Assembly (NCBI RefSeq): GCF_900112595.1 | Contig: NZ_FOMI01000009.1 | Span: 62,001-126,000 of the forward strand | Origin: Algibacter pectinivorans | GTDB taxonomy: Bacteria > Bacteroidota > Bacteroidia > Flavobacteriales > Flavobacteriaceae | Length of the DNA: 64,000 nt | Direction: 5' to 3' | Shown: positions 15,817 to 26,006 of the stretch, piece by piece | Numbering within the stretch: the first letter of the stretch is position 1 | Layout of the letters: each line of letters starts with the position of its first letter | The notes under the pieces: generated by a model | What the model was told of the DNA's origin: nothing | Databases searched by the model: none | What the model saw: the letters and a program-made list of their open reading frames with translations, nothing else | Position numbers and translations under genes: made by a program

Positions 15817-17727
15817 CTATTTAATCATGTCGTAACTACGTTTAATAAAGTTTGTTAACTCTTCGCCTTTTAGTAAGCCTTGAGATAAACGTGCTAAATC
15901 TAAACTTTGTGTAATTAAACGCTCTTTATCTTCCTTAGCTTCTGCAGCTAAAATATCGCTTACTAACTTAGAGTTTGTATTTACAATAACGTTGTACATT
16001 TCTGGCATATTACCAAACATTTGCATACCGCCGCCTCCTGTAGCTTGCATTTCTTTCATTCTACGCATAAATTCTGGTTGCGTAATTGTAAAAGGTGTTT
16101 CTGTGCTTTCCATAGCTTCTAATTGTACTTGGAATTTATCAGAAGGTATTACAGATTTTAACAACTCATCTAAAGCTTTAGTTTGATCTTCATCTAATTT
16201 AGAAATTGTTGTGTCGTCTTTCTTAATTAAATTATTTACATGATCGCCATCTACACGTGCAAACGTAATGTTGTCTTTAGTGCTTTCTAGTTTCTGAATT
16301 AAATGCGATACAATTGGAGAATCCAATAATAACACTTCGTAATCTTTTGCTTTTGCAGACTCGATGTAACTGTGTTGCGCATCTTTATCTGAAGCATAAA
16401 GGATAACTAACTTACCATCCTTATCTGTTTGGTTTGCTTTAATTTTATTGAATAACTCCTCGTAAGTGTAATACTTACCATCTACTGTTGGGTATAAAGT
16501 GAATGCTTCAGCCTTTTCGAAGAATTTCTCTTCAGACAGCATACCGTACTCAATTACAATTTTAATATCGTTCCATTTAGCTTCAAAATCTTCGCGGTTA
16601 TTATTAAATAAGGATTTTAATTTATCGGCAACTTTTCTAGTAATGTAAGACGAAATCTTTTTTACTGCACCATCGGCTTGTAAATAAGAACGCGATACGT
16701 TTAACGGAATATCTGGCGAGTCAATAACACCACGAAGCATGGTTAAAAACTCTGGTACAATACCCTCAACATTATCCGTTACAAATACTTGGTTTTGGTA
16801 TAATTGGATTTTATCCTTCTGGATCTGCATGTCGTTAGACATTTTTGGGAAGTATAAAATACCAGTTAAATTAAACGGGTAATCTACATTTAAGTGGATG
16901 TTAAACAAAGGCTCCTCAAATTGCATTGGGTACAATTCGCGGTAAAATTGGCTATAATCCTCATCCTTTAAATCTGCTGGTTGTTTTGTCCAAGCCGGAT
17001 TAGGGTTGTTTATAATATTATCAACCGTAATTTGTCTGTGTGGCTCAGTTGTTTCTTTACCGTCTTTATCCTTTGTAGTTTCCGGAGTATGCTCTGGGTC
17101 GTTAATTTGCTTTGTTCCAAATTTAATTGAAACTGGCATAAACTTGTTGTACTTGTTTAATAACTCAGAAATTCGAGACTCTTCTAAAAACTCGGTAGAA
17201 TCTTCGGCAATATGAAGTATAATTTCTGTGCCTCTTTCGGTTTTATCAGAAGGTTCTAAGGTAAATTCTGGCGATCCGTCGCAAGTCCAATGTGCAGCAG
17301 GCTCATCTTTAAACGATTTTGTAATAATTTCAACCTTTTCGGCTACCATAAATGCCGAGTAGAATCCAAGACCAAAATGTCCTATAATTCCAGAATCTTT
17401 AGCCGAATCTTTGTACTTATCTAAAAACTCTTCAGCTCCAGAAAAAGCCACTTGGTTAATGTATTTTTCAACTTCATCGGCTGTCATACCTAAACCTTGA
17501 TCGATAATATGAAGTTTTTTGCCTTCCTTATCAATTTTAACTTCAATTACAGGATTGCCATACTCCACTTTAGCATCGCCAATATTGGTTAAATGTTTAA
17601 GTTTTAAAGTAGCATCTGTTGCGTTACTAACCAGCTCACGTAAAAATATTTCGTGGTCGCTATACAAGAATTTTTTAATGAGTGGGAAGATGTTTTCTAC
17701 CGATACATTAATGTTTCCTTTTGTCAT
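15817..17727 (-). CDS. htpG: molecular chaperone HtpG (Hsp90 family)
   Basis: Cytoplasmic ATP-dependent chaperone of 636 residues, dimeric in the family. The GHKL ATPase domain is at the N-terminus: FLRELVSNATDATLKLKHL, IDQGLGMTADEVEKYI and SGIIGHFGLGFYSAFMVAEK. The middle domain includes FNIHLNVDYPFNLTGILYFP and GVIDSPDIPLNVSRSYLQAD, a well-conserved catalytic-loop block with the arginine of NVSRS. The C-terminal dimer domain has EFMRRMKEMQ and ends without the eukaryotic MEEVD tail, as expected for bacteria. A glycine-rich patch GGGGMQMFGN is a little unusual. It is probably transcribed alone, with the 64-bp repeat downstream as terminator. Confidence 0.97.
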   Translation of the reverse strand: MTKGNINVSVENIFPLIKKFLYSDHEIFLRELVSNATDATLKLKHLTNIGDAKVEYGNPVIEVKIDKEGKKLHIIDQGLGMTADEVEKYINQVAFSGAEEFLDKYKDSAKDSGIIGHFGLGFYSAFMVAEKVEIITKSFKDEPAAHWTCDGSPEFTLEPSDKTERGTEIILHIAEDSTEFLEESRISELLNKYNKFMPVSIKFGTKQINDPEHTPETTKDKDGKETTEPHRQITVDNIINNPNPAWTKQPADLKDEDYSQFYRELYPMQFEEPLFNIHLNVDYPFNLTGILYFPKMSNDMQIQKDKIQLYQNQVFVTDNVEGIVPEFLTMLRGVIDSPDIPLNVSRSYLQADGAVKKISSYITRKVADKLKSLFNNNREDFEAKWNDIKIVIEYGMLSEEKFFEKAEAFTLYPTVDGKYYTYEELFNKIKANQTDKDGKLVILYASDKDAQHSYIESAKAKDYEVLLLDSPIVSHLIQKLESTKDNITFARVDGDHVNNLIKKDDTTISKLDEDQTKALDELLKSVIPSDKFQVQLEAMESTETPFTITQPEFMRRMKEMQATGGGGMQMFGNMPEMYNVIVNTNSKLVSDILAAEAKEDKERLITQSLDLARLSQGLLKGEELTNFIKRSYDMIK

Positions 17728-18015
17728 AATATAATTTATTTGTCATTTCCTTTAAGCAGGAAATCTGATTAATTTTAGTTTTAAATTACTGTGATTGTAA
17801 TAGTCAACAAAAATGCCAATTGACTAAATATGACAAACTGACACCCCTTTTTTATTTGATAAAAGTGAATTATAAAAAACGCCTAAATGCCAAACCTTAA
17901 TCTATACGGTTTTGGGAATTTCATTTCATTTGGAATTTTACCGTTTAATTTTGTACTTTGTTAATTCATTTAAAAGGTTTCCGTATTCGCAGAAATAGAA
18001 ATAAGAAAATAACAT

Positions 18016-19029
18016 ATGTACAATTCAAAAATAATAGGGCTAGGTAAGTACGTTCCAGATAATGTGGTAACAAACCATGATTTATCTAAAATGATGGATA
18101 CTAATGATGAGTGGATTACCGAGCGCACTGGTATAAAAGAACGTCGTTGGGTAAAAGAAGGCTCTGGAGATACAACAGCAACAATGGGTGTTAAGGCAGC
18201 AAAACAAGCCATAGAGCGCGCAGGAATAGATAAAGACGATATCGATTTTATAATCTTTGCAACCTTAAGTCCAGATATGTATTTCCCTGGACCAGGAGTG
18301 CAAGTACAACATGCTTTAGATATTAAAACCATTGGCGCTTTAGATGTTAGAAACCAATGTTCTGGCTTTGTATACGCTATTTCGGTGGCAGATAATTTTA
18401 TAAAAACCGGTATGTATAAAAACATATTAGTTATTGGTAGCGAATTGCACTCTCACGGATTGGATAAAACCACACGAGGCCGTGGTGTTACTGTAATTTT
18501 TGGCGATGGGGCAGGAGCTGCCATTTTAAGTAGAGAAGAGGATAATACAAAAGGTATTTTATCTACGCATTTACACTCGCAAGGCGAACATGCCGAAGAG
18601 TTGGTATTAGTAGCTCCAGGCATGGGGAAACGCTGGGTAAACGATATTATAGCAGATAACGATCCTAACGATGAGAGTTATTTTCCTCACATGAATGGCC
18701 AATTTGTGTTTAAAAATGCCGTGGTACGTTTTAGCGAGGTTATTGTAGAGGGTTTAACAAAAAATAACTTGCAAAAGGAGGATATCGATATGTTAATTCC
18801 GCATCAAGCCAACCTGCGTATAGCGCAGTTTATACAAAAGAAATTTGGTTTGCGCGACGACCAAGTGTTTAATAATATTATGAAATACGGTAATACAACA
18901 GCCGCATCTATTATTATTGCACTAACCGAAGCTTGGGAAGAAGGCAAAATAAAAGAAGGCGATAACGTGGTTTTAGCCGCCTTTGGTAGTGGCTTTACAT
19001 GGGGAAGTGCCATTATAAAATGGGCCTAA
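18016..19029 (+). CDS. fabH: beta-ketoacyl-ACP synthase III
   Basis: It starts fatty acid synthesis by condensing an acyl-CoA with malonyl-ACP. The 337-residue thiolase-fold protein shows the catalytic triad C115 (VRNQCSGFVYAIS), H263 (LIPHQANLRI) and N293 (KYGNTTAASI), and closes with LAAFGSGFTWGSAIIKW. Not every FabH in this phylum is the main initiation enzyme: several paralogues usually exist, and this one is not next to rpmF or plsX, so it could serve branched-chain or secondary metabolism. It faces no same-strand neighbour and is followed by an intergenic repeat (copy B) and a hairpin terminator. Confidence 0.9.
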   Translation: MYNSKIIGLGKYVPDNVVTNHDLSKMMDTNDEWITERTGIKERRWVKEGSGDTTATMGVKAAKQAIERAGIDKDDIDFIIFATLSPDMYFPGPGVQVQHALDIKTIGALDVRNQCSGFVYAISVADNFIKTGMYKNILVIGSELHSHGLDKTTRGRGVTVIFGDGAGAAILSREEDNTKGILSTHLHSQGEHAEELVLVAPGMGKRWVNDIIADNDPNDESYFPHMNGQFVFKNAVVRFSEVIVEGLTKNNLQKEDIDMLIPHQANLRIAQFIQKKFGLRDDQVFNNIMKYGNTTAASIIIALTEAWEEGKIKEGDNVVLAAFGSGFTWGSAIIKWA

Positions 19030-19040
19030 AATAAAACATT

Positions 19041-19116
19041 GGGCGTTACCACAAGGGTCGGGCTTTCGCAAGTCGCTCTCTGCGAGGAGCTCCAACAAAT
19101 GCTCAATCCCTAACGC
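19041..19116 (+). repeat. intergenic palindromic-end element, copy B
   Basis: A 76-bp element from GGGCGTTACC to TAACGC, with GGGTCGGGCTTTCGCAAGTCGC inside in two parts and GAGCTCCAACAAATGCTCAA shared with copy A. It starts 11 bp after the fabH stop. Confidence 0.7.
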
Positions 19117-19175
19117 ATTATCCGCCAAAAACAAGCATCTATGCCAAGGTAAAACTTATCTATAAATATAAAATC

Positions 19176-19207
19176 AAAAAACCCGAAACATTTAGTTTCG
19201 GGTTTTT
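19176..19207. terminator. terminator after fabH
   Basis: Stem AAAAACCCGAAAC / GTTTCGGGTTTTT with a short AT loop, followed by T on the plus strand and preceded by A, so it can work in both directions. A second palindrome CTCGAAAC/GTTTCGAG lies at 19332-19349. Confidence 0.8.
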
Positions 19208-19632
19208 CTAGCTATTAATCAACTCCAATTAACACTTAAATGAAGAATTATATGGTAGTTGGACGTTTTATTTGTAAAAATATTACAAAGTTTTATTTTT
19301 ATTCGGTTTTTTACTTCCTGTGATAAAAAAACTCGAAACAGGTTTCGAGCTTTAATTATATGCATCTTAAACTACGAATATGTTTTTTGTAGACGACTAA
19401 CTCTAAAAATAATTACGTTTTCGCTAATTGGTTAGATTACATATTATACGTTTAACGTAAAAATATTGTGTGTTATTGTTCTGATTTTCAAATTTTAACA
19501 ATTTTTTTTAACATTTTAAAAATATACACTTAAAAAAACAAAACCCCTAAACTAAATGTTTAAGGGCTTTTATTTAATAATCGTACAAAAATACTAACCA
19601 TCAATTATTATACAGATTATTAAATGTAATTA
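19208..19632. other. gene-free stretch with two further hairpins
   Basis: Between fabH and the receptor gene on the minus strand. It holds the short palindrome at 19332-19349 and, at about 19539-19570, a hairpin AAAACCCCTAAAC...GTTTAAGGGCTTTT with A-runs on its left, positioned as the minus-strand terminator of the receptor at 19633. The rest is AT-rich with nothing else recognised. Confidence 0.5.
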
Positions 19633-22107
19633 TTACATATAGCCGCCACCTCCAGATTTGGTGTCGTTTTCTCTTTGTTTTCTTTTTAAGGCACTGTAGT
19701 TATTACCACCAAATCTGTACGATAACGCTACATTCCAGGTGTTGCTTTCCCAATTAAATCCGCCAATATTAGGAAATGGTGTGCTGCCTTCAAATTCGAA
19801 TTTCATGGTGTTAAAAATGTCGTTATAATTAAAACTAAGTGTAGCTCTGTTATCTTCTAAAAAGTTATAGCGCATACCTGTATTAACCATATACATAGGT
19901 TCTCTAGTAAATTGAAGACTTTCCTCTTCGCCTCTATACATGGCAAATAATGAAAAACTTAATTTTTTCGATACTTTAAAATTGTTAAAGGCTCTTACAT
20001 TCCAAATAATAGTTTCAACCTCGTTGTTTTGCTCCAAAATATCATCTACGGTTGCATTTTGTATATCGTCGGTATTTAAAACCTCTATAATACCTTGTTG
20101 CTTTTGCGAGTACAAATCAAAACTACCATTTAAGCTCCACCATTTGGTTGGTCGGTAATTTGTAGATAACTCAAAACCATATGCTGTGGTGTTATCAAAA
20201 TTATCATAAGATAAATTTGAATTTCCAGAGGTTATATTGGTTCTATCTATAAAAACATATCTATTAATATTGTCTTCAATAATTCTGTAAAAAACACCTG
20301 CAGTTATACTACCTTTTTTTAATTGTCTTGTATAATTTGTTTCAAGAGAGTTTGTAAATTGAGGTTGCAATTTGGTATTTCCAAACGACGATAAACGTGG
20401 TGTGCTCCACTCTCTAATTGGGTTTACCTGCTGTAATCCTGGGCGGTCTACACGACGACTAAAACTTAATTGATAGGAGTTCTTTTCGGTTGGGTTGTAA
20501 GTTATAAATGCCGAAGGGTATATTTGAAAATAATCATTTTCAAAAGGAATAAATTCTGTGCTAGCATCGCTAAATGTTTTTAAAGCATCGGCGTTTACGT
20601 TAACCTGTTCTCCTCTAATACCAACTTGATAGTTCCATTTTTCCAATGTTTTTCCGTAGGTAAAGTATGCCGAGTATATGTCTCTATTATAATCAAAACC
20701 GGTACTTGGTGTGGGTATAATGTCGCCTTCGCTAGAAAACGTTTGCCCTGTAGAGGTGTAGTCGATATTGGTGTTAAATAAGCGAGCTTCAAGGCCTGCT
20801 TCAATTTTGGTTTTGTCGTTTACAGGTTTTACGTAGTCAATATTTACTGTGGTTTGTTGGCGTTGTGTGTCCACATTATCAACATAGTTATTAGGGAAAT
20901 CAAAATTAAAGAAATTAAAATTGGCAAGTTCGTCGCTTTCAAAATCGTTGTAATCAATTTCAATATCTAAGGTTTCGTTTTCATCTGTAAATTCGTGCTT
21001 GTAGGCTAAGTTATATTGTCCAGAATTATTACCCGAAGTATTATTAAATAATTGACTTTGTGTAAGCGATGGGTAGTTTATTATGGCGCTTCCAGAATTA
21101 TTACCGTTATAAATATTTTGGTTGGTAAAAAATGAAAGTGTGTTTTTATCATTCACATAAAAATCGACCCCAACTTTATATAAATGCGATGTTCCACTGT
21201 TTAAAAATTTAAAGTTTTGCATGGAATTATCATCCAAACGCAGTATCGACCCAAAATTATCGTATTTACCTACGTTATTTCCGTAGTTTCCATAAAAATT
21301 GAATTTACCATTTCTGTAATTCATATCTATAGAGCTATTAAATTTTGCAAATACCTCATGCGTTAATCCTACATTAAGGTTACCATTAAAACCAATTTTT
21401 GTGTTTTTATGTAATTTAATATTAATTATACCACTCATGCCTTCAGGATTATATTTAGCCGAGGGATTTGTAATTAATTCAATTTCTTTAATGGATGTAG
21501 ACGGAATTTGTTTTAAAAGCTGTGCAATAGGCACGTTGCTTAATTTGCCATCAACCATAACGCGTACATTTTCGTTACCACGTAAGCTAATGTTTCCGGA
21601 TTGTTGATCGATACTAACCGAAGGAATATTATTCATAATATCGCTTGCGTTTGTTCCGGCGGTAGTTAAATCTTTTCCAACGGTAATTACTTTTCGGTCT
21701 ACCTTTTGTTGAATGGTCGATACCTCGGCTACTACAGTAACAGCGTCTAAACCTTCGGCAGCTTCTTCAAGTAAAATAGTACCTAAGTTAACATTGTACT
21801 TGTTTTTGCCAATGGTAATAGTTTTATTTACTGTTTTATAGCCAATGTATTGTATGCTTACAATAATGTCTCCTTCGGGTACTTGGCTTATAGTAAATGT
21901 ACCATCGTCTAAACTTATACCTCCAGTAATGTTAGCGTTTTTTGTATCTTTAATTATAATATTTACATACGGTAAGGGTTGCTGTAAAGTGGCGTCTAAT
22001 ACAGTACCAAATACGGTTCCTGTTTTATCAATTTTGGGATCTGTTGTTTTGGCTTGTGCTATGGAAATGGAAAATAAAATAGCACACAAATAAATTAGTG
22101 GTCTCAT
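19633..22107 (-). CDS. outer-membrane receptor (carboxypeptidase-like domain, plug, beta-barrel)
   Basis: An 824-residue outer-membrane protein of the TonB-dependent receptor type. The signal peptide is MRPLIYLCAILFSISIAQA. A carboxypeptidase regulatory-like domain follows (VFGTVLDATLQQPLPYVNII, about 30-115), then a plug (GTNASDIMNNIPSVSIDQQS, GNISLRGNENVRVMVDGKLS, about 140-225) and a barrel with many alternating aromatic strands (SFSRRVDRPGLQQVNP and NLETNYTRQ-like repeats). It belongs to the outer membrane beta-barrel group often annotated OMP_b-brl or TonB-dependent receptor. The tail is unusual: KRKQRENDTKSGGGGYM, a basic and glycine-rich end. No transporter neighbour reveals the ligand. 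Confidence 0.85.
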   Translation of the reverse strand: MRPLIYLCAILFSISIAQAKTTDPKIDKTGTVFGTVLDATLQQPLPYVNIIIKDTKNANITGGISLDDGTFTISQVPEGDIIVSIQYIGYKTVNKTITIGKNKYNVNLGTILLEEAAEGLDAVTVVAEVSTIQQKVDRKVITVGKDLTTAGTNASDIMNNIPSVSIDQQSGNISLRGNENVRVMVDGKLSNVPIAQLLKQIPSTSIKEIELITNPSAKYNPEGMSGIINIKLHKNTKIGFNGNLNVGLTHEVFAKFNSSIDMNYRNGKFNFYGNYGNNVGKYDNFGSILRLDDNSMQNFKFLNSGTSHLYKVGVDFYVNDKNTLSFFTNQNIYNGNNSGSAIINYPSLTQSQLFNNTSGNNSGQYNLAYKHEFTDENETLDIEIDYNDFESDELANFNFFNFDFPNNYVDNVDTQRQQTTVNIDYVKPVNDKTKIEAGLEARLFNTNIDYTSTGQTFSSEGDIIPTPSTGFDYNRDIYSAYFTYGKTLEKWNYQVGIRGEQVNVNADALKTFSDASTEFIPFENDYFQIYPSAFITYNPTEKNSYQLSFSRRVDRPGLQQVNPIREWSTPRLSSFGNTKLQPQFTNSLETNYTRQLKKGSITAGVFYRIIEDNINRYVFIDRTNITSGNSNLSYDNFDNTTAYGFELSTNYRPTKWWSLNGSFDLYSQKQQGIIEVLNTDDIQNATVDDILEQNNEVETIIWNVRAFNNFKVSKKLSFSLFAMYRGEEESLQFTREPMYMVNTGMRYNFLEDNRATLSFNYNDIFNTMKFEFEGSTPFPNIGGFNWESNTWNVALSYRFGGNNYSALKRKQRENDTKSGGGGYM

Positions 22108-22212
22108 AATGGTGGTTTGATTTTTGATTGATGTTTCTTAGAAGACGGCAAAAATCAAGTTCTGTTACCGTAATGAGGTGAAATTAACAGTCTTTTAACA
22201 GTTTAAAGATTT

Positions 22213-22575
22213 ATGAATAAAAAAACACTGGTGCTTGGGGCATCATTAAAACCACAAAGGTATTCCAATATGGCTATTAAGCGATTGGTTTCAAATAATA
22301 TAGAGGTAGTTGCCTTTGGTTTACGTAAAGGGGAAGTGGCTGGCGTAGAAATAGATACCGATTTAATACCATACAAGAATGTGCATTCGGTTACCTTGTA
22401 TTTAAACCCAGCACGACAACAAGAATACTACGATTATATCGTGTCTTTAAAACCCAGTCGTGTAATATTTAATCCTGGTACGGAAAACCCAGAGTTATAT
22501 AACATTTTAAAGGCAAATAATATAGCTTTTGAAGTAGCCTGTACCTTGGTGTTACTTTCTACGAATCAATATTAA
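22213..22575 (+). CDS. CoA-binding (Rossmann-fold) protein
   Basis: A 120-residue CoA_binding domain protein related to the YccU family. The Rossmann motif is TLVLGASLKPQRYSNMAIKR, followed by a beta strand and DLIPYKNVHSVTLYLNPAR, and KPSRVIFNPGTENPELYNIL, which is the conserved second half. Members bind CoA or NAD-like ligands; no reaction is known. The 3' end overlaps the convergent sodium symporter gene by 24 bp, so the two transcripts must be partly antisense to each other. Confidence 0.85.
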   Translation: MNKKTLVLGASLKPQRYSNMAIKRLVSNNIEVVAFGLRKGEVAGVEIDTDLIPYKNVHSVTLYLNPARQQEYYDYIVSLKPSRVIFNPGTENPELYNILKANNIAFEVACTLVLLSTNQY

Positions 22576-24006
22576 ACCTAAAAAAGTTATTAAGCCATTT
22601 ATTGGTAAAATTTCCCAATGAAATTTATAATGTCCTATAACACTTGCCGGTAAAGAGGTTAATCCAAATGTTATGAGTATGGACGCTAACCCAACAAGCC
22701 AAACATATTTATCTTTAATTTGGTAATTGGTAAGAATGCCAAATGCAAATAAGCCAAGTAACGGCCCATAAGTAAATGTGGCAAACTTAAATAGGTTGCT
22801 TACTACATTCCCTTCTAGGCTATTAAAAATAATAACCACAATTATTAGTAAAATGGAAACGCCAATGTGTACCTTTTTACGTAGTGGTTTTTGGGCTTCT
22901 GTTGGTAGTTTTTCAATGTTTAAAAAATCAACAGAAAACGATGTGGTTAAAGAGGTTAATGCGCTATCTGCACTAGAGTATGCGGCAGCTATTAATCCTA
23001 TAATAAAAGTAACGCTTAAAGCTGCGCCCAAATTTTGATTCATGGCTATTTCAGGAAATAATAGATCGGTTCTTACTCTGCCATCAACTACAGGTACTTG
23101 CAACCCAAATTTATCGGCATAAATAAATAATAAGGCACCAAGAGATAAAAATAAAAAGTTTACAAATATAAGTAGCGTAGCCATGGTAAACATGTTTTTC
23201 TTGGCTTCGGTAGGTGTTTTACAGGTTAGATTTTTTTGCATCATATCTTGGTCTAAACCAGTCATGGCAATGGCTATAAAAATACCACCAATAAAATATT
23301 TCCAGAAGTACGTTGTCGCATTAGCGTCGTCAAAAAAGAAAATTTTTCCTTTGGCAGAAAACTCCGGCGAGCTTAAAAAATCAATATAGGTCCAATCTAA
23401 TTTATCGGTTATTAAAAAAACAGCAACACTTACCGAGGTTAGCATAGCTAGAGTTTGTAAGGTATCTGTCCAAACAATCGTTTTTATACCACCTCTATTG
23501 GTATAAACCCAAATTAAAAGAATGGATATTACTACAGTAGCCCAAAACGGAACACCAATGTTTTCAAAAACAATGTATTGCATGGCTAGGGCTACTAGAA
23601 ATAGTCTAAACGAAGCGCCTGTAACACGCGATAATAAAAAGAAAAAAGCACCGGTTTTATAACTTATTACCCCAAAACGTTGCTCTAAATACTGGTAAAT
23701 AGACGTAACATTAAGTTTGTAATAAATTGGTAGCAGAACAAATAATATAAATAAATACCCTACAAAAAAACCAAGAACGCCCTGCATATAAGCAAATTGT
23801 TGTCCTTCAATCATTCCAGGCACCGAAATAAAGGTAACTCCAGATAATGAAGCCCCTATCATTCCAAAAGCAACTAAATACCATGGCGCCGATTTGTTAG
23901 CCTTAAAAAAGGCTTCGTTGCTATCTTCTTTACCAGTAAAATATGAGATTAAGATTAGAACAACAAAATAAGCTGCAATTAGAAGCATAATTTGGGTAGC
24001 CGTCAT
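22552..24006 (-). CDS. sodium:solute symporter
   Basis: A 484-residue inner-membrane transporter of the SSS family with about 13 hydrophobic segments. Family features seen are GMIGASLSGVTFISVPGMIE at the N-terminal helices, LWVYTNRGGIKTIVWTDTLQ (the WTD block of the fourth/fifth helices) and AAAYSSADSALTSLTTSF (helix eight, sodium site). The substrate cannot be assigned from sequence; sugars, amino acids, sialic acid and urea are all possible in this family. It stands alone on its strand. Its stop is embedded in the end of the convergent CoA-binding gene. Confidence 0.88.
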   Translation of the reverse strand: MTATQIMLLIAAYFVVLILISYFTGKEDSNEAFFKANKSAPWYLVAFGMIGASLSGVTFISVPGMIEGQQFAYMQGVLGFFVGYLFILFVLLPIYYKLNVTSIYQYLEQRFGVISYKTGAFFFLLSRVTGASFRLFLVALAMQYIVFENIGVPFWATVVISILLIWVYTNRGGIKTIVWTDTLQTLAMLTSVSVAVFLITDKLDWTYIDFLSSPEFSAKGKIFFFDDANATTYFWKYFIGGIFIAIAMTGLDQDMMQKNLTCKTPTEAKKNMFTMATLLIFVNFLFLSLGALLFIYADKFGLQVPVVDGRVRTDLLFPEIAMNQNLGAALSVTFIIGLIAAAYSSADSALTSLTTSFSVDFLNIEKLPTEAQKPLRKKVHIGVSILLIIVVIIFNSLEGNVVSNLFKFATFTYGPLLGLFAFGILTNYQIKDKYVWLVGLASILITFGLTSLPASVIGHYKFHWEILPINGLITFLGLILIRRK

Positions 24007-24188
24007 TGTAAAAAAGGATTTTTTAAGTTTTTAATTTACAAATATAAATTGAAAAAAGGGTTTTTACGTTTTATGGGGCCTATATTACTTTAATTGTGTT
24101 TAATATAAAATGTATAAATAACAAGTAATATTTTAAAAGTGAAGGTTAAAATTAGCGAAATTCATGGCTAAATATTAATTTCGCAGGT

Positions 24189-24806
24189 ATGGAATTTTCT
24201 TCGAAGCTTTTAGAACGTGCTGTAAACGAAATGTCGCAGCTACCAGGTATAGGTAAGCGTACAGCTTTGCGTTTGGTTTTACATATGTTAAGGCAGCCTA
24301 AAGAGCAAACTTTAGCCTTGTCTGAAGCATTACAAACTATGCGAAGCGATGTTAAATTCTGTAAATGTTGCCATAATATAAGCGATGTTGAACTTTGTGA
24401 AATATGTGCAAACCCTAAGCGTAATAAAGATGTTATATGCGTAGTAGAAGATATAAGAGATGTAATGGCTATTGAAAACACAAGTTCTTTTAGAGGGGTT
24501 TATCATGTTTTAGGAGGCAAAATATCTCCTATGGATGGTATTGGCCCGCATCAATTAAATATAGCATCATTAGTGAAAAAAGTAAAAGAAGAAGAAATTA
24601 GCGAGCTTATTTTTGCATTAAGTTCTACAATGGAAGGAGATACCACTAATTTTTATATATTTAAGCAAATTAAGGATTTTGGTATAACAACTTCAACCAT
24701 AGCCAGAGGGATTTCGGTTGGAGATGAGTTGGAGTATGCCGATGAAATTACCTTAGGACGAAGTATAGTAAATCGTATTCCGTTTGAATCTTCAATTAAA
24801 CTATAA
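24189..24806 (+). CDS. recR: recombination mediator protein RecR
   Basis: RecR works with RecO and RecF in gap repair and loads RecA. The 205-residue protein has the expected order: helix-hairpin-helix ([20 protein letters not shown]), a four-cysteine zinc finger ([17 protein letters not shown], about residues 57-73), and a Toprim domain ([15 protein letters not shown]) ending with [19 protein letters not shown] and [10 protein letters not shown], the usual Walker-like ending. It is followed after 14 bp by a glycosyltransferase gene with a TTG start, so the two may share a transcript. The usual dnaX/YbaB neighbours are absent, but recR is often separate in this phylum. Confidence 0.96.
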   Translation: MEFSSKLLERAVNEMSQLPGIGKRTALRLVLHMLRQPKEQTLALSEALQTMRSDVKFCKCCHNISDVELCEICANPKRNKDVICVVEDIRDVMAIENTSSFRGVYHVLGGKISPMDGIGPHQLNIASLVKKVKEEEISELIFALSSTMEGDTTNFYIFKQIKDFGITTSTIARGISVGDELEYADEITLGRSIVNRIPFESSIKL

Positions 24807-24820
24807 ACTGAAACTAAAAT

Positions 24821-25921
24821 TTGAAACTCTCAATAGTTATATTAAATTATAATGTAAAATGTTTTTTGGAATTATGTCTTAGAAGTGTTGAGGCTGCAAT
24901 TTCAAATATCGATGCCGAAATTATTGTAGTAGATAATAACTCTACAGACCATAGTTGCCAAATGGTTAAATCCAAATTTTCCAATGTAACTCTTCTTGAA
25001 AATAAAGAAAACGTGGGATTTTCTAAAGGTAATAATATAGGAGTTTCTGTAGCAAAAGGCGAATATTTGTGTATATTAAATCCAGATACTGTAGTAGCCG
25101 AAGATACGTTTACAAAGTTATTAGCTTTTTCTGAAACTAAAAGAAAAATGGGTATTGTAGGTTGTAAATTAATTAATGGAAGCGGTTTGTTTTTGCCAGA
25201 AAGTAAGCGTAAAATACCTTATGTTATGGCGTCCTTTAAAAAAATGCTTGGTAATTCAGAGGACTATTATGCTACTAATATAAAACAAAATGAGGTTAGT
25301 GAAGTAGAAATACTAGTTGGGGCGTTTATGTTTTTAAAGCGCGCTGTATATAGAGATATTAAAGGCTTCGATGAAGACTATTTTATGTATGGCGAAGACA
25401 TAGATATCTCTTACAAAGCCTTAAAAAAAGGCTATGTTAATTATTATTACGGAGATACTACCATTCTGCATTTTAAAGGCGAAAGTACTTTAAAAGATAA
25501 AAACTATGCGCGACGATTTTATGGAGCAATGCAGATTTTTTATAAGAAGCACTTTAAAAAAAATATGCTATTCGACCTTTTTGTTTGGGGAGGTATTTAT
25601 ATTGTTTATTTCTTTAGAAAGCAACATATAAAAAAAATTAAACGGGTTTATAAATATGTTTTTATATCAGATAAAATTAATGAAGGTTTGGAATCTGTTT
25701 TAGAAAAAGATGTCCTTTTAAGATCCGACTTAAAAAATATTATTAAAGAATCTGAAGTAATTTTCGATGCTAATGTTTTAAGTTTTAAAACAATTATTAA
25801 TTTTATCGAGAGCAATAGATTAGACAAATCGGTCACTTTTAAAATATTACCTAATAATTCTAATTTTATTATAGGGAGCGATGATGGAATGAGTAGAGGT
25901 GAAGTTATTAGTTTTAACTAG
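24821..25921 (+). CDS. family 2 glycosyltransferase (TTG start)
   Basis: A 366-residue glycosyltransferase with a GT-A domain at its N-terminus: LSIVILNYNVKCFLELCLRS, IIVVDNNSTDHS, GFSKGNNIGVSVAKGEYLCI, then the metal-binding LNPDTV and YFMYGEDIDISYKALKKGY, typical of rhamnosyltransferase-like members. A hydrophobic stretch near residue 250 (DLFVWGGIYIVYFF) may anchor it to the membrane. The start must be TTG 24821: an in-frame stop lies two codons upstream and the next ATG is at residue 49, deep inside the catalytic fold. Likely role is in surface polysaccharide synthesis, acceptor unknown. It follows recR by 14 bp. Confidence 0.88.
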   Translation: MKLSIVILNYNVKCFLELCLRSVEAAISNIDAEIIVVDNNSTDHSCQMVKSKFSNVTLLENKENVGFSKGNNIGVSVAKGEYLCILNPDTVVAEDTFTKLLAFSETKRKMGIVGCKLINGSGLFLPESKRKIPYVMASFKKMLGNSEDYYATNIKQNEVSEVEILVGAFMFLKRAVYRDIKGFDEDYFMYGEDIDISYKALKKGYVNYYYGDTTILHFKGESTLKDKNYARRFYGAMQIFYKKHFKKNMLFDLFVWGGIYIVYFFRKQHIKKIKRVYKYVFISDKINEGLESVLEKDVLLRSDLKNIIKESEVIFDANVLSFKTIINFIESNRLDKSVTFKILPNNSNFIIGSDDGMSRGEVISFN

Positions 25922-26006
25922 TTTTATTGTATATTATAAGGCAATTTGTTATTTTTTTTGATAATTTTGTAAAATAAAAATTAAAAATAAGCATTACGTT
26001 ATTGAT

